DNA of 64,000 bases, from assembly GCF_014145665.1 (NCBI RefSeq), contig NZ_JACHTD010000006.1, forward strand, positions 1-64,000. The letters are read 5' to 3'. Origin of the DNA: Myroides sp. NP-2. Its GTDB lineage: Bacteria; Bacteroidota; Bacteroidia; Flavobacteriales; Flavobacteriaceae. Below, piece by piece: positions 7,693-17,667 of this stretch. The translations under genes and the position numbers were made by a program. The notes beneath the pieces are model-generated. The model was given only the letters and a program-made list of their open reading frames with translations. It was not told the DNA's origin and searched no databases. Within the stretch, counting starts at the first letter, position 1, and each line of letters begins with the position of its first letter.

Positions 7693-9816
7693 TTAAAAGC
7701 CTAATTTATATTGTAATTTAATAAAGACACTGGTTCCATATCCAATTGGATTTGAAGTAGCCCCAGCTGAATGTCCTGTTCCTCCACTTGTAGTTGAACG
7801 GATGTCTTTAATGTCAAATAAGTTTCTCACTCCAACAGTTGCGTGCAACATATTTTTAAAGAACGGTTGTCTAACTGTAATGTCTAACCAAGAATAACTT
7901 TCTTGTTTCCCTTTTACGTAGTACTCTCCAAATTCATCTGAACCTTTTTTGAAACGCTCTTCTTCTCCATTGAATTTATAGTATAAAGAAAAGTTTGTTC
8001 CTGTTTTTGGCAAGCGGTAATTGATATTAGCGGTCACCTCTGGCGTATACAAGAATTTATCGGTTCCCTTTGGTGCTTGATAAATTTCTTGAGATACTCC
8101 TGACATAGTAAAACCAAGACCAAAGTCGAACGAATTCCAACTCAACTGGCTTAAAAACGTCACCCCAATATTGCGGTATAAATCTGTATTTTCGTAAACA
8201 AATTTCAATCCGTCTGGATTTACTAATTCGATTAAATCAATTTTGTCTGAAACTTGTAAATAGCGTCCAGTTAAACTATTGCTTACTTCGATATTATCTC
8301 CTAAAGCAAAGGTTTTTTTAACGTTTAAGAACGCCGTTTTTCCCTTTTCAGGATTCAAATTTTCATTTCCTTGTAAATCGTGATTCACATCGACGAAATA
8401 AGTATATAATTCTTCGTAATTCGGCAAACGAGGGGAAGTTCCAATAGTTCCTCTAACTTCGTAATCACCTGGTAGTACGTATTTCAACACTAAGCTCAAC
8501 GCGTGTTGACTGTCAAAGGTATTAGATGTCATCAAGCGATACCCCGGGCGTACCATTAATCGCGGCAAAACATTGATTTCAGAAGAAGCGTAAAAGTCAT
8601 AACTTCCCAATGCTTTTTTCTGTGGATTTTCTGCTAACTGTTCTGACATAGCAGAATATCCGTTGGTATACGCTACTTCATATCCTACTTGAAACTTTGC
8701 CTTTTCGAGGTTTACAAACTCGCTAAACGTACCGCGAGAAAAGAACACCTCTCTACTTTCACTTTTAAATGAACTGCGATCGTATTTTTCGTCGTACATA
8801 ATGCGATATCTGTACTTATCTGTTTCTCGCTCTTGTTTTTGATATGAGAACGATAAATCAAAACGAAATAAATCCTCTAATTTACCAGACGTATTTAATA
8901 CGTTTGACCAACGTTTTGTATTGAGTATACGATCCGTTGCTACAGGATTGATTGTTTCGAAAATAGGATCTTCGTTAATACTAAACAGCTTCGCATAATC
9001 TTTCATACGTTCATCGAAGAACTCGAATTTATAATATACGCGATACGAATTCTTGTGGTAATTCAAAAACCCTTTGACGTTATTTTGATTTTTTGGCAAC
9101 CATTCATGCCCCCTTTTATCTTCATCTCCAAAGTAGGTAAATCCTTTTCGGTCGTCATACCATCCTTTAAAATCACTGTGGATATAAGATAAACTGGCAT
9201 ATAAATTATCATTGATGTTGTGTCCCATGGTAATTCCTTGAACATGCTTTCCTTTATTCTTCCAGTCATATTCGTTTCCAACGGATTCCTCTTGTACAAA
9301 CAAGTTGACATTCCAATCGTTGATATTGTTCTTTTTTGTGATAATATTAATGATTCCCGTTACTGCATTGGCCCCATAGTCAACTCCCATGGCTCCCTCA
9401 ACAATTTCGATTTGTTCGATATCATCAAGGTTAATTTGGGTTAGGTCGGTATTGTTCCCGAATCCCTCGTCTGAGATCATGGGTACGTTATCAATTAAGA
9501 TGGTAAAATACTGAGCGTCTAGACCAAACATTTTTACTGTTGAACGGCCCGTCCCTGCATTGGGAAGAATTGAAATATTCATTACTTGATTCAAAGCATC
9601 TGCTAAAGTAACCGCTCCTAAATTTTCAATGCGTTGTCTATTGATAACAGTTACGTTGTTGACAGCTTTGTTGATCGATTGAGGATTATATTGACCAGAA
9701 ATCACAATTTCTTCCAATTTTCGCTCTGGTTCTTTGATCGTATCATTCGTTTGAGCAACTACGGAAGAACTCAACGTAAGTAAGGTCCCTGTTGCAAGCA
9801 GTAGTGAACGTTTCAT
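7693..9816 (-). CDS. TonB-dependent outer-membrane receptor, probable haem/iron uptake
   Basis: Outer-membrane transporter of 707 residues. The signal peptide ends near residue 21 (VVAQ). A TonB-box-like segment (EIVISGQ, about 36-42) leads into a plug domain with VTVINRQRIENLGAVTLADALNQ and the IEIVEGAMGVDYGANAVTGIINIITKK signature. The rest is a 22-strand beta-barrel ending in an aromatic residue (KLGF), as in BAM substrates. It lacks the N-terminal carboxypeptidase-like domain of SusC proteins. Transcription starts from a promoter overlapped by a 39-base palindrome, which suggests repression, for example by iron or haem. Pairing with a HmuY-like lipoprotein points to haem rather than a siderophore. 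Confidence 0.9.
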   Translation of the reverse strand: MKRSLLLATGTLLTLSSSVVAQTNDTIKEPERKLEEIVISGQYNPQSINKAVNNVTVINRQRIENLGAVTLADALNQVMNISILPNAGTGRSTVKMFGLDAQYFTILIDNVPMISDEGFGNNTDLTQINLDDIEQIEIVEGAMGVDYGANAVTGIINIITKKNNINDWNVNLFVQEESVGNEYDWKNKGKHVQGITMGHNINDNLYASLSYIHSDFKGWYDDRKGFTYFGDEDKRGHEWLPKNQNNVKGFLNYHKNSYRVYYKFEFFDERMKDYAKLFSINEDPIFETINPVATDRILNTKRWSNVLNTSGKLEDLFRFDLSFSYQKQERETDKYRYRIMYDEKYDRSSFKSESREVFFSRGTFSEFVNLEKAKFQVGYEVAYTNGYSAMSEQLAENPQKKALGSYDFYASSEINVLPRLMVRPGYRLMTSNTFDSQHALSLVLKYVLPGDYEVRGTIGTSPRLPNYEELYTYFVDVNHDLQGNENLNPEKGKTAFLNVKKTFALGDNIEVSNSLTGRYLQVSDKIDLIELVNPDGLKFVYENTDLYRNIGVTFLSQLSWNSFDFGLGFTMSGVSQEIYQAPKGTDKFLYTPEVTANINYRLPKTGTNFSLYYKFNGEEERFKKGSDEFGEYYVKGKQESYSWLDITVRQPFFKNMLHATVGVRNLFDIKDIRSTTSGGTGHSAGATSNPIGYGTSVFIKLQYKLGF

Positions 9817-9855
9817 TTATATGTAATGTCTTTTATTTAGATAGATTCTTAATTG

Positions 9856-9863
9856 CAAAGATA
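9856..9863 (-). promoter_or_regulatory. -7 element of the haem-uptake operon
   Basis: TATCTTTG lies on the minus strand 40 bases before the receptor ATG. A TTG at 9886-9888, 22 bases upstream, may act as the -33 box and lies in the loop of the palindrome at 9867-9905. Confidence 0.6.
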
Positions 9864-9866
9864 AAT

Positions 9867-9905
9867 AAAATATATTATTTAAAATCAATTTAAATAATAT
9901 ATTTT
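9867..9905. promoter_or_regulatory. Perfect 17-bp inverted repeat over the haem operon promoter
   Basis: The arms at 9867-9883 and 9889-9905 are exact reverse complements of A and T bases only, separated by ATCAA. The palindrome covers the spacer and the -33 region, the classical place for a repressor operator. Its AT composition and 39-base span recall iron-responsive sites, but it does not match the E. coli Fur box exactly. Confidence 0.65.
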
Positions 9906-9910
9906 TCATA

Positions 9911-9940
9911 AAAAAAGCGAAGTTAACTACTTCGCTTTTT
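9911..9940 (-). terminator. Terminator of the ctlX unit
   Basis: The hairpin AAGCGAAGT...ACTTCGCTT has a T-run on the minus strand and lies 19 bases after the ctlX stop codon. Confidence 0.88.
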
Positions 9941-9958
9941 GATCTATACGTATAACTA

Positions 9959-10894
9959 CTAGTTTTTAGGTAAAAACACTTCTGCCATCATGCAGCGTGC
10001 ACTTCCCCCACCACATGCTTCGATAGTATCTAAGCTACTGTGTAGTATTTTTGAATGCTTTTCTAGGGTTTTAATCTGTGCATCGGTCAAGCTGTTATAA
10101 GCTTGGGTAGACATGATTAAGTATTTTTCTTCGTTAGCTCCTAGAATTTGCAACATATTTCCTGCAAAATTATTCACTTGCTCTTCGGTAATCAACACTA
10201 CTTCTTTACCCGATTGTTTTAGGTGATTTAAAACGATTTTTCGCTCTTGTTTATCGTCTATGGTATCCGCACAAATCACGGCAAATGTATCACCTAGACA
10301 CATCATCACATTCGTGTGGTAAATGTTTTTGCGCTCGCCATTTACAGTTTGAAACGCTTCAAAGATAACGGGATTCATTTCGAAATCTTCACAAAACTCA
10401 ATAACTAATCCCTCATCTGCACGTGGAGATAAAGCACAATAGGCAATTTCATTGGTGCGATCTAACAGCAAGTTTCCTGTTCCTTCCAAGAATAAATCAT
10501 CTTCCTCTGCTGATGTATAGTCCCAAATATCGTTGATTACGAATCCTTGTTCTTCTAATATATCCAAGATATCTTCTCGTCTTTCCAATCTTCTGTTTTC
10601 TGCAAACATCGGATATAAAACCACTTCTCCTGATTCGTGGAAAGAAATCCAGTTATTAGGAAAAATACTATCTGGTGTATCGGGATCTAGGGTATCATCA
10701 ACAACGGTAACATTCACTCCTACTGCACGCAATTTTTCTACAAAAGCATCAAATTCTTGTTGTGCTTTTGCATTCACCGTAGCAGGTGTTAAATTGTCTA
10801 ATACCTTTTGGTAGTAATTGTTAACAGCTGTTTGCTCATTCATACGAAAAGCAACCGGGCGAATCATCAGAATATTATTTGTAATTTGTTTCAT
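9959..10894 (-). CDS. ctlX: Citrulline utilization hydrolase CtlX-like (guanidine-modifying enzyme fold)
   Basis: Amidinotransferase/arginine-deiminase superfamily protein of 311 residues. CtlX enzymes hydrolyse citrulline to ornithine, CO2 and ammonia. Family marks are the N-terminal MIRPVAFRMNEQTAVNNYYQ, PDSIFPNNWISFH, LFLEGTGNLLLDR (acidic substrate-binding loop), TNVMMCLG (catalytic His region) and the C-terminal GGGSARCMMAE with the nucleophile at Cys301. The DDAH-like gene lies 10 bases upstream on the same strand, so the two enzymes form an operon. The activity is assigned from family only; an arginine-type substrate remains possible. Confidence 0.8.
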   Translation of the reverse strand: MKQITNNILMIRPVAFRMNEQTAVNNYYQKVLDNLTPATVNAKAQQEFDAFVEKLRAVGVNVTVVDDTLDPDTPDSIFPNNWISFHESGEVVLYPMFAENRRLERREDILDILEEQGFVINDIWDYTSAEEDDLFLEGTGNLLLDRTNEIAYCALSPRADEGLVIEFCEDFEMNPVIFEAFQTVNGERKNIYHTNVMMCLGDTFAVICADTIDDKQERKIVLNHLKQSGKEVVLITEEQVNNFAGNMLQILGANEEKYLIMSTQAYNSLTDAQIKTLEKHSKILHSSLDTIEACGGGSARCMMAEVFLPKN

Positions 10895-10904
10895 AGTATT
10901 CGAA

Positions 10905-11819
10905 TTAATCTCGTATTAAAGGTAATGTGGAACAACGCAATAAGCCTTCTTGCTTGGCAATTTCGGCATACGGAATCTCTTCCACTGTTATATTGTGACT
11001 TCTCAACCAATTATTCAATCGCGTAAAGTTCTTTTCAGAGACTACTACGTCAGGTGCGATTGAGAATATGTTGGAGTTCATGTGATACATTTCTTCTCGT
11101 GTAATTTGGAATAGGTTTTCTTCTCCAAAGATGTCTACCAAGTAATTGTATTCGTTTTGGTCATAGAATCCTCCTTTATAGATTATCGCTTTGTCCAATC
11201 CTACAGGTTGAAAACAACAATCGAGGTGAAGTGCATTATCTCTAGGTTCTACTTTAGATTTGACCAAATCAAAGCTCTTAACTATCTTATTTGGAAATAA
11301 TTCGCGAATAAAGGCAACGCCTAGTTCGTTGGTTCGAGCGGTAATATAGTTGCTGTAATCTGGTCGTTTATAAGAACCGATAAATAGGTGATCATTCCAC
11401 AACATTACATCCCCGCCTTCGAAATGCATTTCCTCTGGTGCGGATATAATATCGTTGGGATTAATTTGGTCTAAAACGTAGTTAATAGCGGCTAGTTCTC
11501 TATCGCGATCGGGAAGTATATTGGCTTTGATAAATTTATTATCAATAACGAATCCGATATCTCGGGTAAAAATCTGGTTGTAGTCTTCAATAATTTCAGG
11601 TCGAAAAACCTGTACGTCGTATTTTTGAAAAACTTGATTAAACGCTTCCATTTCGTTAATCATATCTGCTTCTACAGGATACGTACCTGCTTTGATGTGC
11701 TCAAGCGATTTAGGATCGTAGGCTTCTTCTATTGTAGGTGTGGGTCCATTACTAACGGCAGTGCCTAGGACCACAGCCCGCAAGCGAGAGGTTTCATTCT
11801 TTACATTTAATTGTAACAT
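10905..11819 (-). CDS. Dimethylarginine dimethylaminohydrolase / arginine deiminase family protein
   Basis: Guanidine-modifying enzyme of 304 residues. Visible features are FTRDIGFVIDNKFI, the loop HFEGGDVMLWNDHLFIG, HLDCCFQPV (His of the catalytic pair) and a C-terminal LRCSTLPLIR with the nucleophile at Cys296. Members hydrolyse arginine or methylated arginines to citrulline. With CtlX immediately downstream, a two-step route arginine (or methylarginine) to citrulline to ornithine is plausible but inferred. A TATATTTG -7 element lies 17 bases upstream and a 19-base inverted repeat lies further up. Confidence 0.8.
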   Translation of the reverse strand: MLQLNVKNETSRLRAVVLGTAVSNGPTPTIEEAYDPKSLEHIKAGTYPVEADMINEMEAFNQVFQKYDVQVFRPEIIEDYNQIFTRDIGFVIDNKFIKANILPDRDRELAAINYVLDQINPNDIISAPEEMHFEGGDVMLWNDHLFIGSYKRPDYSNYITARTNELGVAFIRELFPNKIVKSFDLVKSKVEPRDNALHLDCCFQPVGLDKAIIYKGGFYDQNEYNYLVDIFGEENLFQITREEMYHMNSNIFSIAPDVVVSEKNFTRLNNWLRSHNITVEEIPYAEIAKQEGLLRCSTLPLIRD

Positions 11820-11835
11820 AAACTGTCATTTTGTA

Positions 11836-11843
11836 CAAATATA
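11836..11843 (-). promoter_or_regulatory. -7 element of the ddah-ctlX operon
   Basis: TATATTTG on the minus strand matches TAnnTTTG exactly. No TTTG is present at the standard spacing. Confidence 0.5.
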
Positions 11844-11878
11844 GTAAAACCTTTAATGTGTTTGTTTTTTTTGTGAAG

Positions 11879-11897
11879 TTTGTCAATCCTTGACAAA
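11879..11897. promoter_or_regulatory. Inverted repeat TTTGTCAA-N3-TTGACAAA
   Basis: The 8-bp arms are perfect with a 3-base spacer, 35 bases upstream of the -7 element of the ddah-ctlX operon. It is a candidate activator or repressor site. It overlaps neither gene and lies just outside the gltA terminator. Confidence 0.45.
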
Positions 11898-11910
11898 ACA
11901 TAGCTTAAAC

Positions 11911-11942
11911 AAAAAAGGAGATGTTTATACATCTCCTTTTTG
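11911..11942 (-). terminator. Terminator of gltA
   Basis: The hairpin has arms AAAGGAGATG (outer AAGGAGAT) and ATCTCCTTT with a T-run on the minus strand. It sits directly after the citrate synthase stop codon. Confidence 0.85.
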
Positions 11943-11945
11943 CTC

Positions 11946-13232
11946 TTATTTTCTTTCATTCATTGGAACGAAATCTCTCAACGGTTCTCCAACGTATAAT
12001 TGACGTGGACGTCCGATTGGTTCTTTGTTAATTCTCATTTCTTTCCACTGAGCGATCCAACCTGGTAAGCGACCGATAGCAAACATTACGGTAAACATTT
12101 CTGTTGGGATACCCAATGCTCTATAGATAATTCCAGAGTAGAAATCTACGTTTGGATATAAGTGACGATCTACGAAGTACGGATCTTTTAATGCTGCTGC
12201 TTCTAATTGTTTAGCGATATCTAAAACAGGATCATCAACTCCTAATTTAGCTAACACTTCATCAGCTGCTTTTTTAATGATACGCGCTCTTGGATCGAAG
12301 TTTTTGTAAACGCGGTGACCGAATCCCATTAATCTAAATGGATCATCTTTGTCTTTTGCTTTGTTGATGTATTTTTCAACATCTCCACCGTCATTTTGAA
12401 TAGCTTCTAACATTTCAAGTACAGCTTGGTTAGCACCACCGTGAAGTGGTCCCCAAAGTGCAGAAACACCCGCTGAAATAGACGCGAATAAACCTGCATG
12501 TGAAGAACCTACCATTCGTACAGTTGCAGTAGAACAGTTTTGTTCGTGATCTGCGTGTAGGATGAATAATTTATCAACCGCATTTTTAATGATTGGGTCG
12601 ATTTCATATGGTTCAGTTGGCAAAGCAAACATCAAGTTCATGAAATTATCTACATAGCTTTTTGTATTGTTGTAGTAATTTAATGGATATCCTTTTGCTT
12701 TTCTATACGTCCAAGTTGCGATAACTAAGAACTTACTCATTGTTTTACAAACAGCTTCGTATAAGCTCTTCTCACAATCAGCATCGACAACTTTAGGATT
12801 AAAAGCCGTTAATGCACTAGTCAAAGAAGCTAAAACGCCCATTGGGTGTGCTGTTTTCGGGAAACCATCAATGATATTCTTCATTTCTTCGTTTACCAAA
12901 GAGTATTTGCGAATATCTTTTTCAAATTGAGTTAATTGCTCTTGTGTAGGTAACTCTCCGAAAATAATCAAATAAGAAACTTCTAAAAAGTTAGATTTAG
13001 CAGCAAGGTCCTCGATTGAATAGCCTCTATATCTTAAAATTCCTTGTTCCCCATCTAAGAAAGTAATCGCACTTTGGCATGAACCAGAATTTTTGTATCC
13101 TGGATCTAAAGTGATAGCCCCTGTTAATGCACGTAATTTTAAGATATCAATTGCTACTTCGTTTTCAGTACCAACTAATACTGGTAGTTCGTGTCTCTGA
13201 CCATCAACTTCTATAAAAGCTGTTTTAGACAT
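11946..13232 (-). CDS. gltA: Citrate synthase
   Basis: Type II (Gram-negative-type) citrate synthase of 428 residues, which condenses acetyl-CoA and oxaloacetate to open the TCA cycle. Recognisable segments are LDPGYKNSGSCQSAITFLDG, YRGYSIEDLA, LHADHEQNCSTATVRMVGSS, the catalytic-His loop GPLHGGANQAVLEML and FGHRVYKNFDPRA, ending RPRQLYVG. Length and the N-terminal beta-domain fit the hexameric, NADH-sensitive class, although NADH sensitivity cannot be judged here. The gene is a single transcription unit with its own terminator. A weak promoter (TTG-N20-TATCTTTC) is seen near 13305-13335. Confidence 0.97.
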   Translation of the reverse strand: MSKTAFIEVDGQRHELPVLVGTENEVAIDILKLRALTGAITLDPGYKNSGSCQSAITFLDGEQGILRYRGYSIEDLAAKSNFLEVSYLIIFGELPTQEQLTQFEKDIRKYSLVNEEMKNIIDGFPKTAHPMGVLASLTSALTAFNPKVVDADCEKSLYEAVCKTMSKFLVIATWTYRKAKGYPLNYYNNTKSYVDNFMNLMFALPTEPYEIDPIIKNAVDKLFILHADHEQNCSTATVRMVGSSHAGLFASISAGVSALWGPLHGGANQAVLEMLEAIQNDGGDVEKYINKAKDKDDPFRLMGFGHRVYKNFDPRARIIKKAADEVLAKLGVDDPVLDIAKQLEAAALKDPYFVDRHLYPNVDFYSGIIYRALGIPTEMFTVMFAIGRLPGWIAQWKEMRINKEPIGRPRQLYVGEPLRDFVPMNERK

Positions 13233-13304
13233 ATTGTTATTTTTTATTTTTCTTTACTTTTTATTTATATAATCAAAAACACTTAAAATGTTTTTTTGCA
13301 GTCG

Positions 13305-13335
13305 GAAAGATAGGAAATATTATGCTTACATACAA
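13305..13335 (-). promoter_or_regulatory. Possible gltA promoter
   Basis: On the minus strand TTG (13333-13335), a 20-base spacer and TATCTTTC (13305-13312) give a one-mismatch match to the flavobacterial promoter. The leader would be about 65 bases. Confidence 0.4.
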
Positions 13336-13471
13336 TAGCTAAAAGCTATTAATAATCATTGATTCACAACATTTTCGACACAATTTCTATAAAGGTATAT
13401 TGTTATAAACAATTATATTTCAATCTACAATATACTATTAAAAAAATAATAAATACTCATTTTTTTTGCAA

Positions 13472-13506
13472 AAAAAAACCCAACACAATAAGTTGGGTTT
13501 TTTTAT
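13472..13506 (-). terminator. Terminator of eno
   Basis: The stem AAAACCCAAC...GTTGGGTTTT is flanked by long A- and T-runs and starts 14 bases after the enolase stop codon. Confidence 0.88.
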
Positions 13507-13519
13507 TAATCTAATGGTA

Positions 13520-14824
<1,305 letters not shown>

Positions 14825-14893
14825 TTAGAATTCGGTCGTTAACCTAATATGGTATATTGTTGCTGACCCTTATGTTGTGTAAGTATACTTTTT

Positions 14894-14901
14894 CAAAGCT
14901 A
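14894..14901 (-). promoter_or_regulatory. -7 element upstream of eno
   Basis: The minus strand reads TAGCTTTG, an exact TAnnTTTG match, in the carA-eno gap. No matching -33 box is seen. Confidence 0.4.
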
Positions 14902-14925
14902 ATTTAATCCTAAAAAGGAGCTTTT

Positions 14926-16035
14926 TTATTTTATTGCCATATTCGAAACGAAATCGTCGAATAAGTATCTAGAATCGTGTGGCCCAGGGCTAGATTCTGG
15001 ATGATATTGTACGGAGAAAACAGCTTTGTTTTTCATGCGTACACCTGCCACTGTCCCATCGTTCAAATGCAAGTGTGAGATTTCAAGTGTAGGATGATTA
15101 GCTAATGCTTCCTTGTCAACTGCAAATCCGTGGTTCTGAGAAGTAATTTCGCCTCTACCGGTTAAGACATTCATGACAGGGTGGTTCACTCCTCTGTGTC
15201 CGCTAAACATTTTGTAGGTACCTACGCCTTGAGACAAGCAGATTAATTGGTGTCCTAGACAGATACCAAAAACAGGTAAACTTCCTTCTACTACTTGCTT
15301 CACTACGGCTAAAACACCTTTATCAGCTAATGCTTGTGGGTCACCAGGTCCGTTAGACAAGAAGATACCATGCGGATCGAAAGCCAGCAAATCTTCGTAC
15401 GTACTATTGAATGGGAACACTTTGATATAGCAATCGCGTTCGGCCAAACAACGCAAAATATTTGTTTTAATTCCCAAATCAAGTACAGACACGCGGTAGG
15501 TACTATCAGGATTACCGAAAAAGTAAGGTTCTTTCGTAGATACTACAGAAGAAAGCTCTAAACCTTCCATGGAAGGCACTTCGTTCAATAAGGCTTTCAA
15601 TTCTGCTACTGTTTTACCATCAGTGCTTAAAACGGCATTCATAGCACCATGATCACGGATATAGGCGGTTAACGCTCTTGTATCCACATCAGAGATGGCT
15701 ACTAATTGATGCGCATCGAAATAATCATAAAGGCTTGCATCAGCATTAGGACGGGAATATTCGTAGCTAAAGTTCTTACATACTAAACCTGCGATTTTAA
15801 TCCCATCAGAATCAACTTCGTCTGCATTAACGCCATAGTTACCGATGTGTGGATTGGTAGCTAACATGATTTGTCCATAATACGACGGATCAGTAAAGAC
15901 TTCTTGATATCCAGTCATTCCGGTATTAAAGCAGATTTCTCCGAAAGCGGTTCCCTTAATACCAATTGATTTACCATAAAAAACGGTGCCATCAGCTAAA
16001 ACAATGATACCGTCTTCTTTTCTTTTATATTCCAT
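14926..16035 (-). CDS. carA: Carbamoyl-phosphate synthase small subunit
   Basis: Glutamine amidotransferase subunit of carbamoyl-phosphate synthase. It supplies ammonia to the large subunit CarB for pyrimidine and arginine synthesis. The 369 residues hold an N-terminal CPSase_sm_chain domain (ending near residue 145) and a class I glutaminase domain with Cys259 (GICLGHQ), His345 and Glu347 (YHPESSPGPHD). carB is not adjacent in this window, which is unlike the carAB arrangement in many bacteria. The gene is preceded by a TATTTTTG -7 element at 16059-16066 that overlaps the end of the ribosomal operon terminator region. Confidence 0.96.
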   Translation of the reverse strand: MEYKRKEDGIIVLADGTVFYGKSIGIKGTAFGEICFNTGMTGYQEVFTDPSYYGQIMLATNPHIGNYGVNADEVDSDGIKIAGLVCKNFSYEYSRPNADASLYDYFDAHQLVAISDVDTRALTAYIRDHGAMNAVLSTDGKTVAELKALLNEVPSMEGLELSSVVSTKEPYFFGNPDSTYRVSVLDLGIKTNILRCLAERDCYIKVFPFNSTYEDLLAFDPHGIFLSNGPGDPQALADKGVLAVVKQVVEGSLPVFGICLGHQLICLSQGVGTYKMFSGHRGVNHPVMNVLTGRGEITSQNHGFAVDKEALANHPTLEISHLHLNDGTVAGVRMKNKAVFSVQYHPESSPGPHDSRYLFDDFVSNMAIK

Positions 16036-16058
16036 GTGTAAGTTGTATTGTAGTGATG

Positions 16059-16066
16059 CAAAAATA
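16059..16066 (-). promoter_or_regulatory. -7 element of carA
   Basis: TATTTTTG on the minus strand lies 23 bases upstream of the carA ATG. The -33 position falls inside the terminator hairpin at 16071-16107. Confidence 0.45.
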
Positions 16067-16070
16067 AAGC

Positions 16071-16107
16071 AAAAAAAAGGACATTCTAAAAAGAATGTCC
16101 TTTTAAT
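16071..16107 (-). terminator. Terminator of the ribosomal protein operon
   Basis: The 13-bp stem AAAAGGACATTCT...AGAATGTCCTTTT has a 4-base loop and a run of T on the minus strand. It lies about 30 bases after the rplQ stop codon. Confidence 0.92.
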
Positions 16108-16136
16108 TTTATAATGAAAACATATGTAATGAATGA

Positions 16137-16616
16137 TTATTCATTTGTTTCTGTTTCAGTTGTAGTAGCTTCAGTTTGAGGAGCGTCAACAGTTTCAGCT
16201 TTCTTCTTCCCTCTACGAGTCGTTTTCTTAGCTTCTTTTTTCGCTACATTGTAGATTTCGTTGAAGTCAACGAATTCGATCATAGCCATATCAGCGTTAT
16301 CTCCTAAACGGTTACCTAACTTGATGATACGAGTGTATCCACCTGGACGATCACCAACTTTTTGAGCAACCTCTCTGAACAATTCAGTAACAGCTTCTTT
16401 GCTTCTCAAATAAGAGAAAACAACACGACGATTATGTGTATCGTCAGTTTTAGCTTTAGTTACTAATGGTTCAATATATTGTTTTAATGCTTTCGCTTTA
16501 GCTACAGTAGTATTGATACGCTTGTGCTCGATCAAAGAACAAGCCATATTAGCCAACATAGAATTTCTATGTCCAGCTTTTCTACCTAAGTGATTTATTT
16601 TTTTTCCGTGTCTCAT
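16137..16616 (-). CDS. rplQ: 50S ribosomal protein L17
   Basis: Large-subunit protein bL17, last gene of the merged str-S10-spc-alpha block. The first 115 or so residues are the standard L17 fold ([34 protein letters not shown]). The remaining ~45 are a Lys/Arg-rich then Thr/Glu-rich tail ([12 protein letters not shown] onward), longer than the 127-residue E. coli protein. C-terminal tails of this kind are common in Bacteroidota L17. The gene lies 33 bases after rpoA and is followed by the operon terminator. Confidence 0.97.
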   Translation of the reverse strand: MRHGKKINHLGRKAGHRNSMLANMACSLIEHKRINTTVAKAKALKQYIEPLVTKAKTDDTHNRRVVFSYLRSKEAVTELFREVAQKVGDRPGGYTRIIKLGNRLGDNADMAMIEFVDFNEIYNVAKKEAKKTTRRGKKKAETVDAPQTEATTTETETNE

Positions 16617-16649
16617 TGCGTTATCGAATTTAGACTTTAGCGGTCTAGA

Positions 16650-17642
16650 TTATTCTTTATCTAATTTGTATTTTGATAGATCCATACCAAAATTTAATCC
16701 TTTCACAGCTACTAATTCTTCTAACTCAGATAAAGACTTCTTACCGAAGTTTCTGAATTTCATCAAATCGTTTTTGTTGAAAGATACTAAATCTCCTAAT
16801 GTATCTACTTCAGCCGCCTTTAAACAATTTAACGCTCGAACTGAAAGATCTAAATCTACCAATTTAGTTTTTAGAAGCTGTCTCATATGCAATGATTCTT
16901 CATCGTATGATTCAGTTTGAGCAATTTCATCAGCCTCTAAAGTAATTCTCTCGTCTGAGAACAGCATAAAATGATGAATCAATGTTTTAGCTGCTTCTGT
17001 TAAGGCGTCTTTTGGATGAATAGAACCGTCTGTAGTAATATCAAACACTAACTTTTCGTAGTCAGTTTTTTGTTCTACACGGTAATTTTCTATAGCATAC
17101 TTAACGTTCTTAACTGGAGTATAAATCGAATCTGTGAAAATTGTTCCGATAGGTGCATTGGGCTTTCTGTTCTCCTCTGCTGCCACGTAACCTCTTCCTT
17201 TTTCGATGGTTAAATCCATGGTAATTGAAACACTGCTTTCGCAATTGAAGATAACCAACTCTGGATTTAATACTTGGAAATTAGAAATAAACTTCTGGAA
17301 ATCACCAGCTGTCATTTGTTCTTTTCCTGAAAAAGTGATGCTTACAGATTCATTATCTACATCTTCCACCTGACGTTTAAAACGTACCTGCTTTAGGTTA
17401 AGGATAATTTCAGTAACATCCTCAACAACACCAGCGATGGTAGAAAACTCGTGATCAACTCCTTCGATACGTACTGAAGTAATAGCATACCCCTCTAACG
17501 AAGACAGAAGTACTCTTCTCAATGCATTACCAATAGTCAATCCATATCCCGGTTCTAAAGGTCTAAATTCGAATTTACCTTTAAAATCGGTCGAATCAAT
17601 CATGATAACTTTATCGGGCTTTTGAAAATTAAATATTGCCAT
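16650..17642 (-). CDS. rpoA: DNA-directed RNA polymerase subunit alpha
   Basis: RNA polymerase alpha subunit of 330 residues. The N-terminal dimerisation domain (about 1-230, with [21 protein letters not shown]) nucleates core assembly. After a short linker, the C-terminal domain (about 250-320, with [19 protein letters not shown] and [17 protein letters not shown]) contacts UP elements and activators. It lies between rpsD (25 bases upstream) and rplQ, the usual alpha-operon position. Its expression would be affected by any attenuation at the hairpin before rpsD. Confidence 0.98.
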   Translation of the reverse strand: MAIFNFQKPDKVIMIDSTDFKGKFEFRPLEPGYGLTIGNALRRVLLSSLEGYAITSVRIEGVDHEFSTIAGVVEDVTEIILNLKQVRFKRQVEDVDNESVSITFSGKEQMTAGDFQKFISNFQVLNPELVIFNCESSVSITMDLTIEKGRGYVAAEENRKPNAPIGTIFTDSIYTPVKNVKYAIENYRVEQKTDYEKLVFDITTDGSIHPKDALTEAAKTLIHHFMLFSDERITLEADEIAQTESYDEESLHMRQLLKTKLVDLDLSVRALNCLKAAEVDTLGDLVSFNKNDLMKFRNFGKKSLSELEELVAVKGLNFGMDLSKYKLDKE

Positions 17643-17667
17643 ATTTGTTTCGACTGAATGTCAATTA

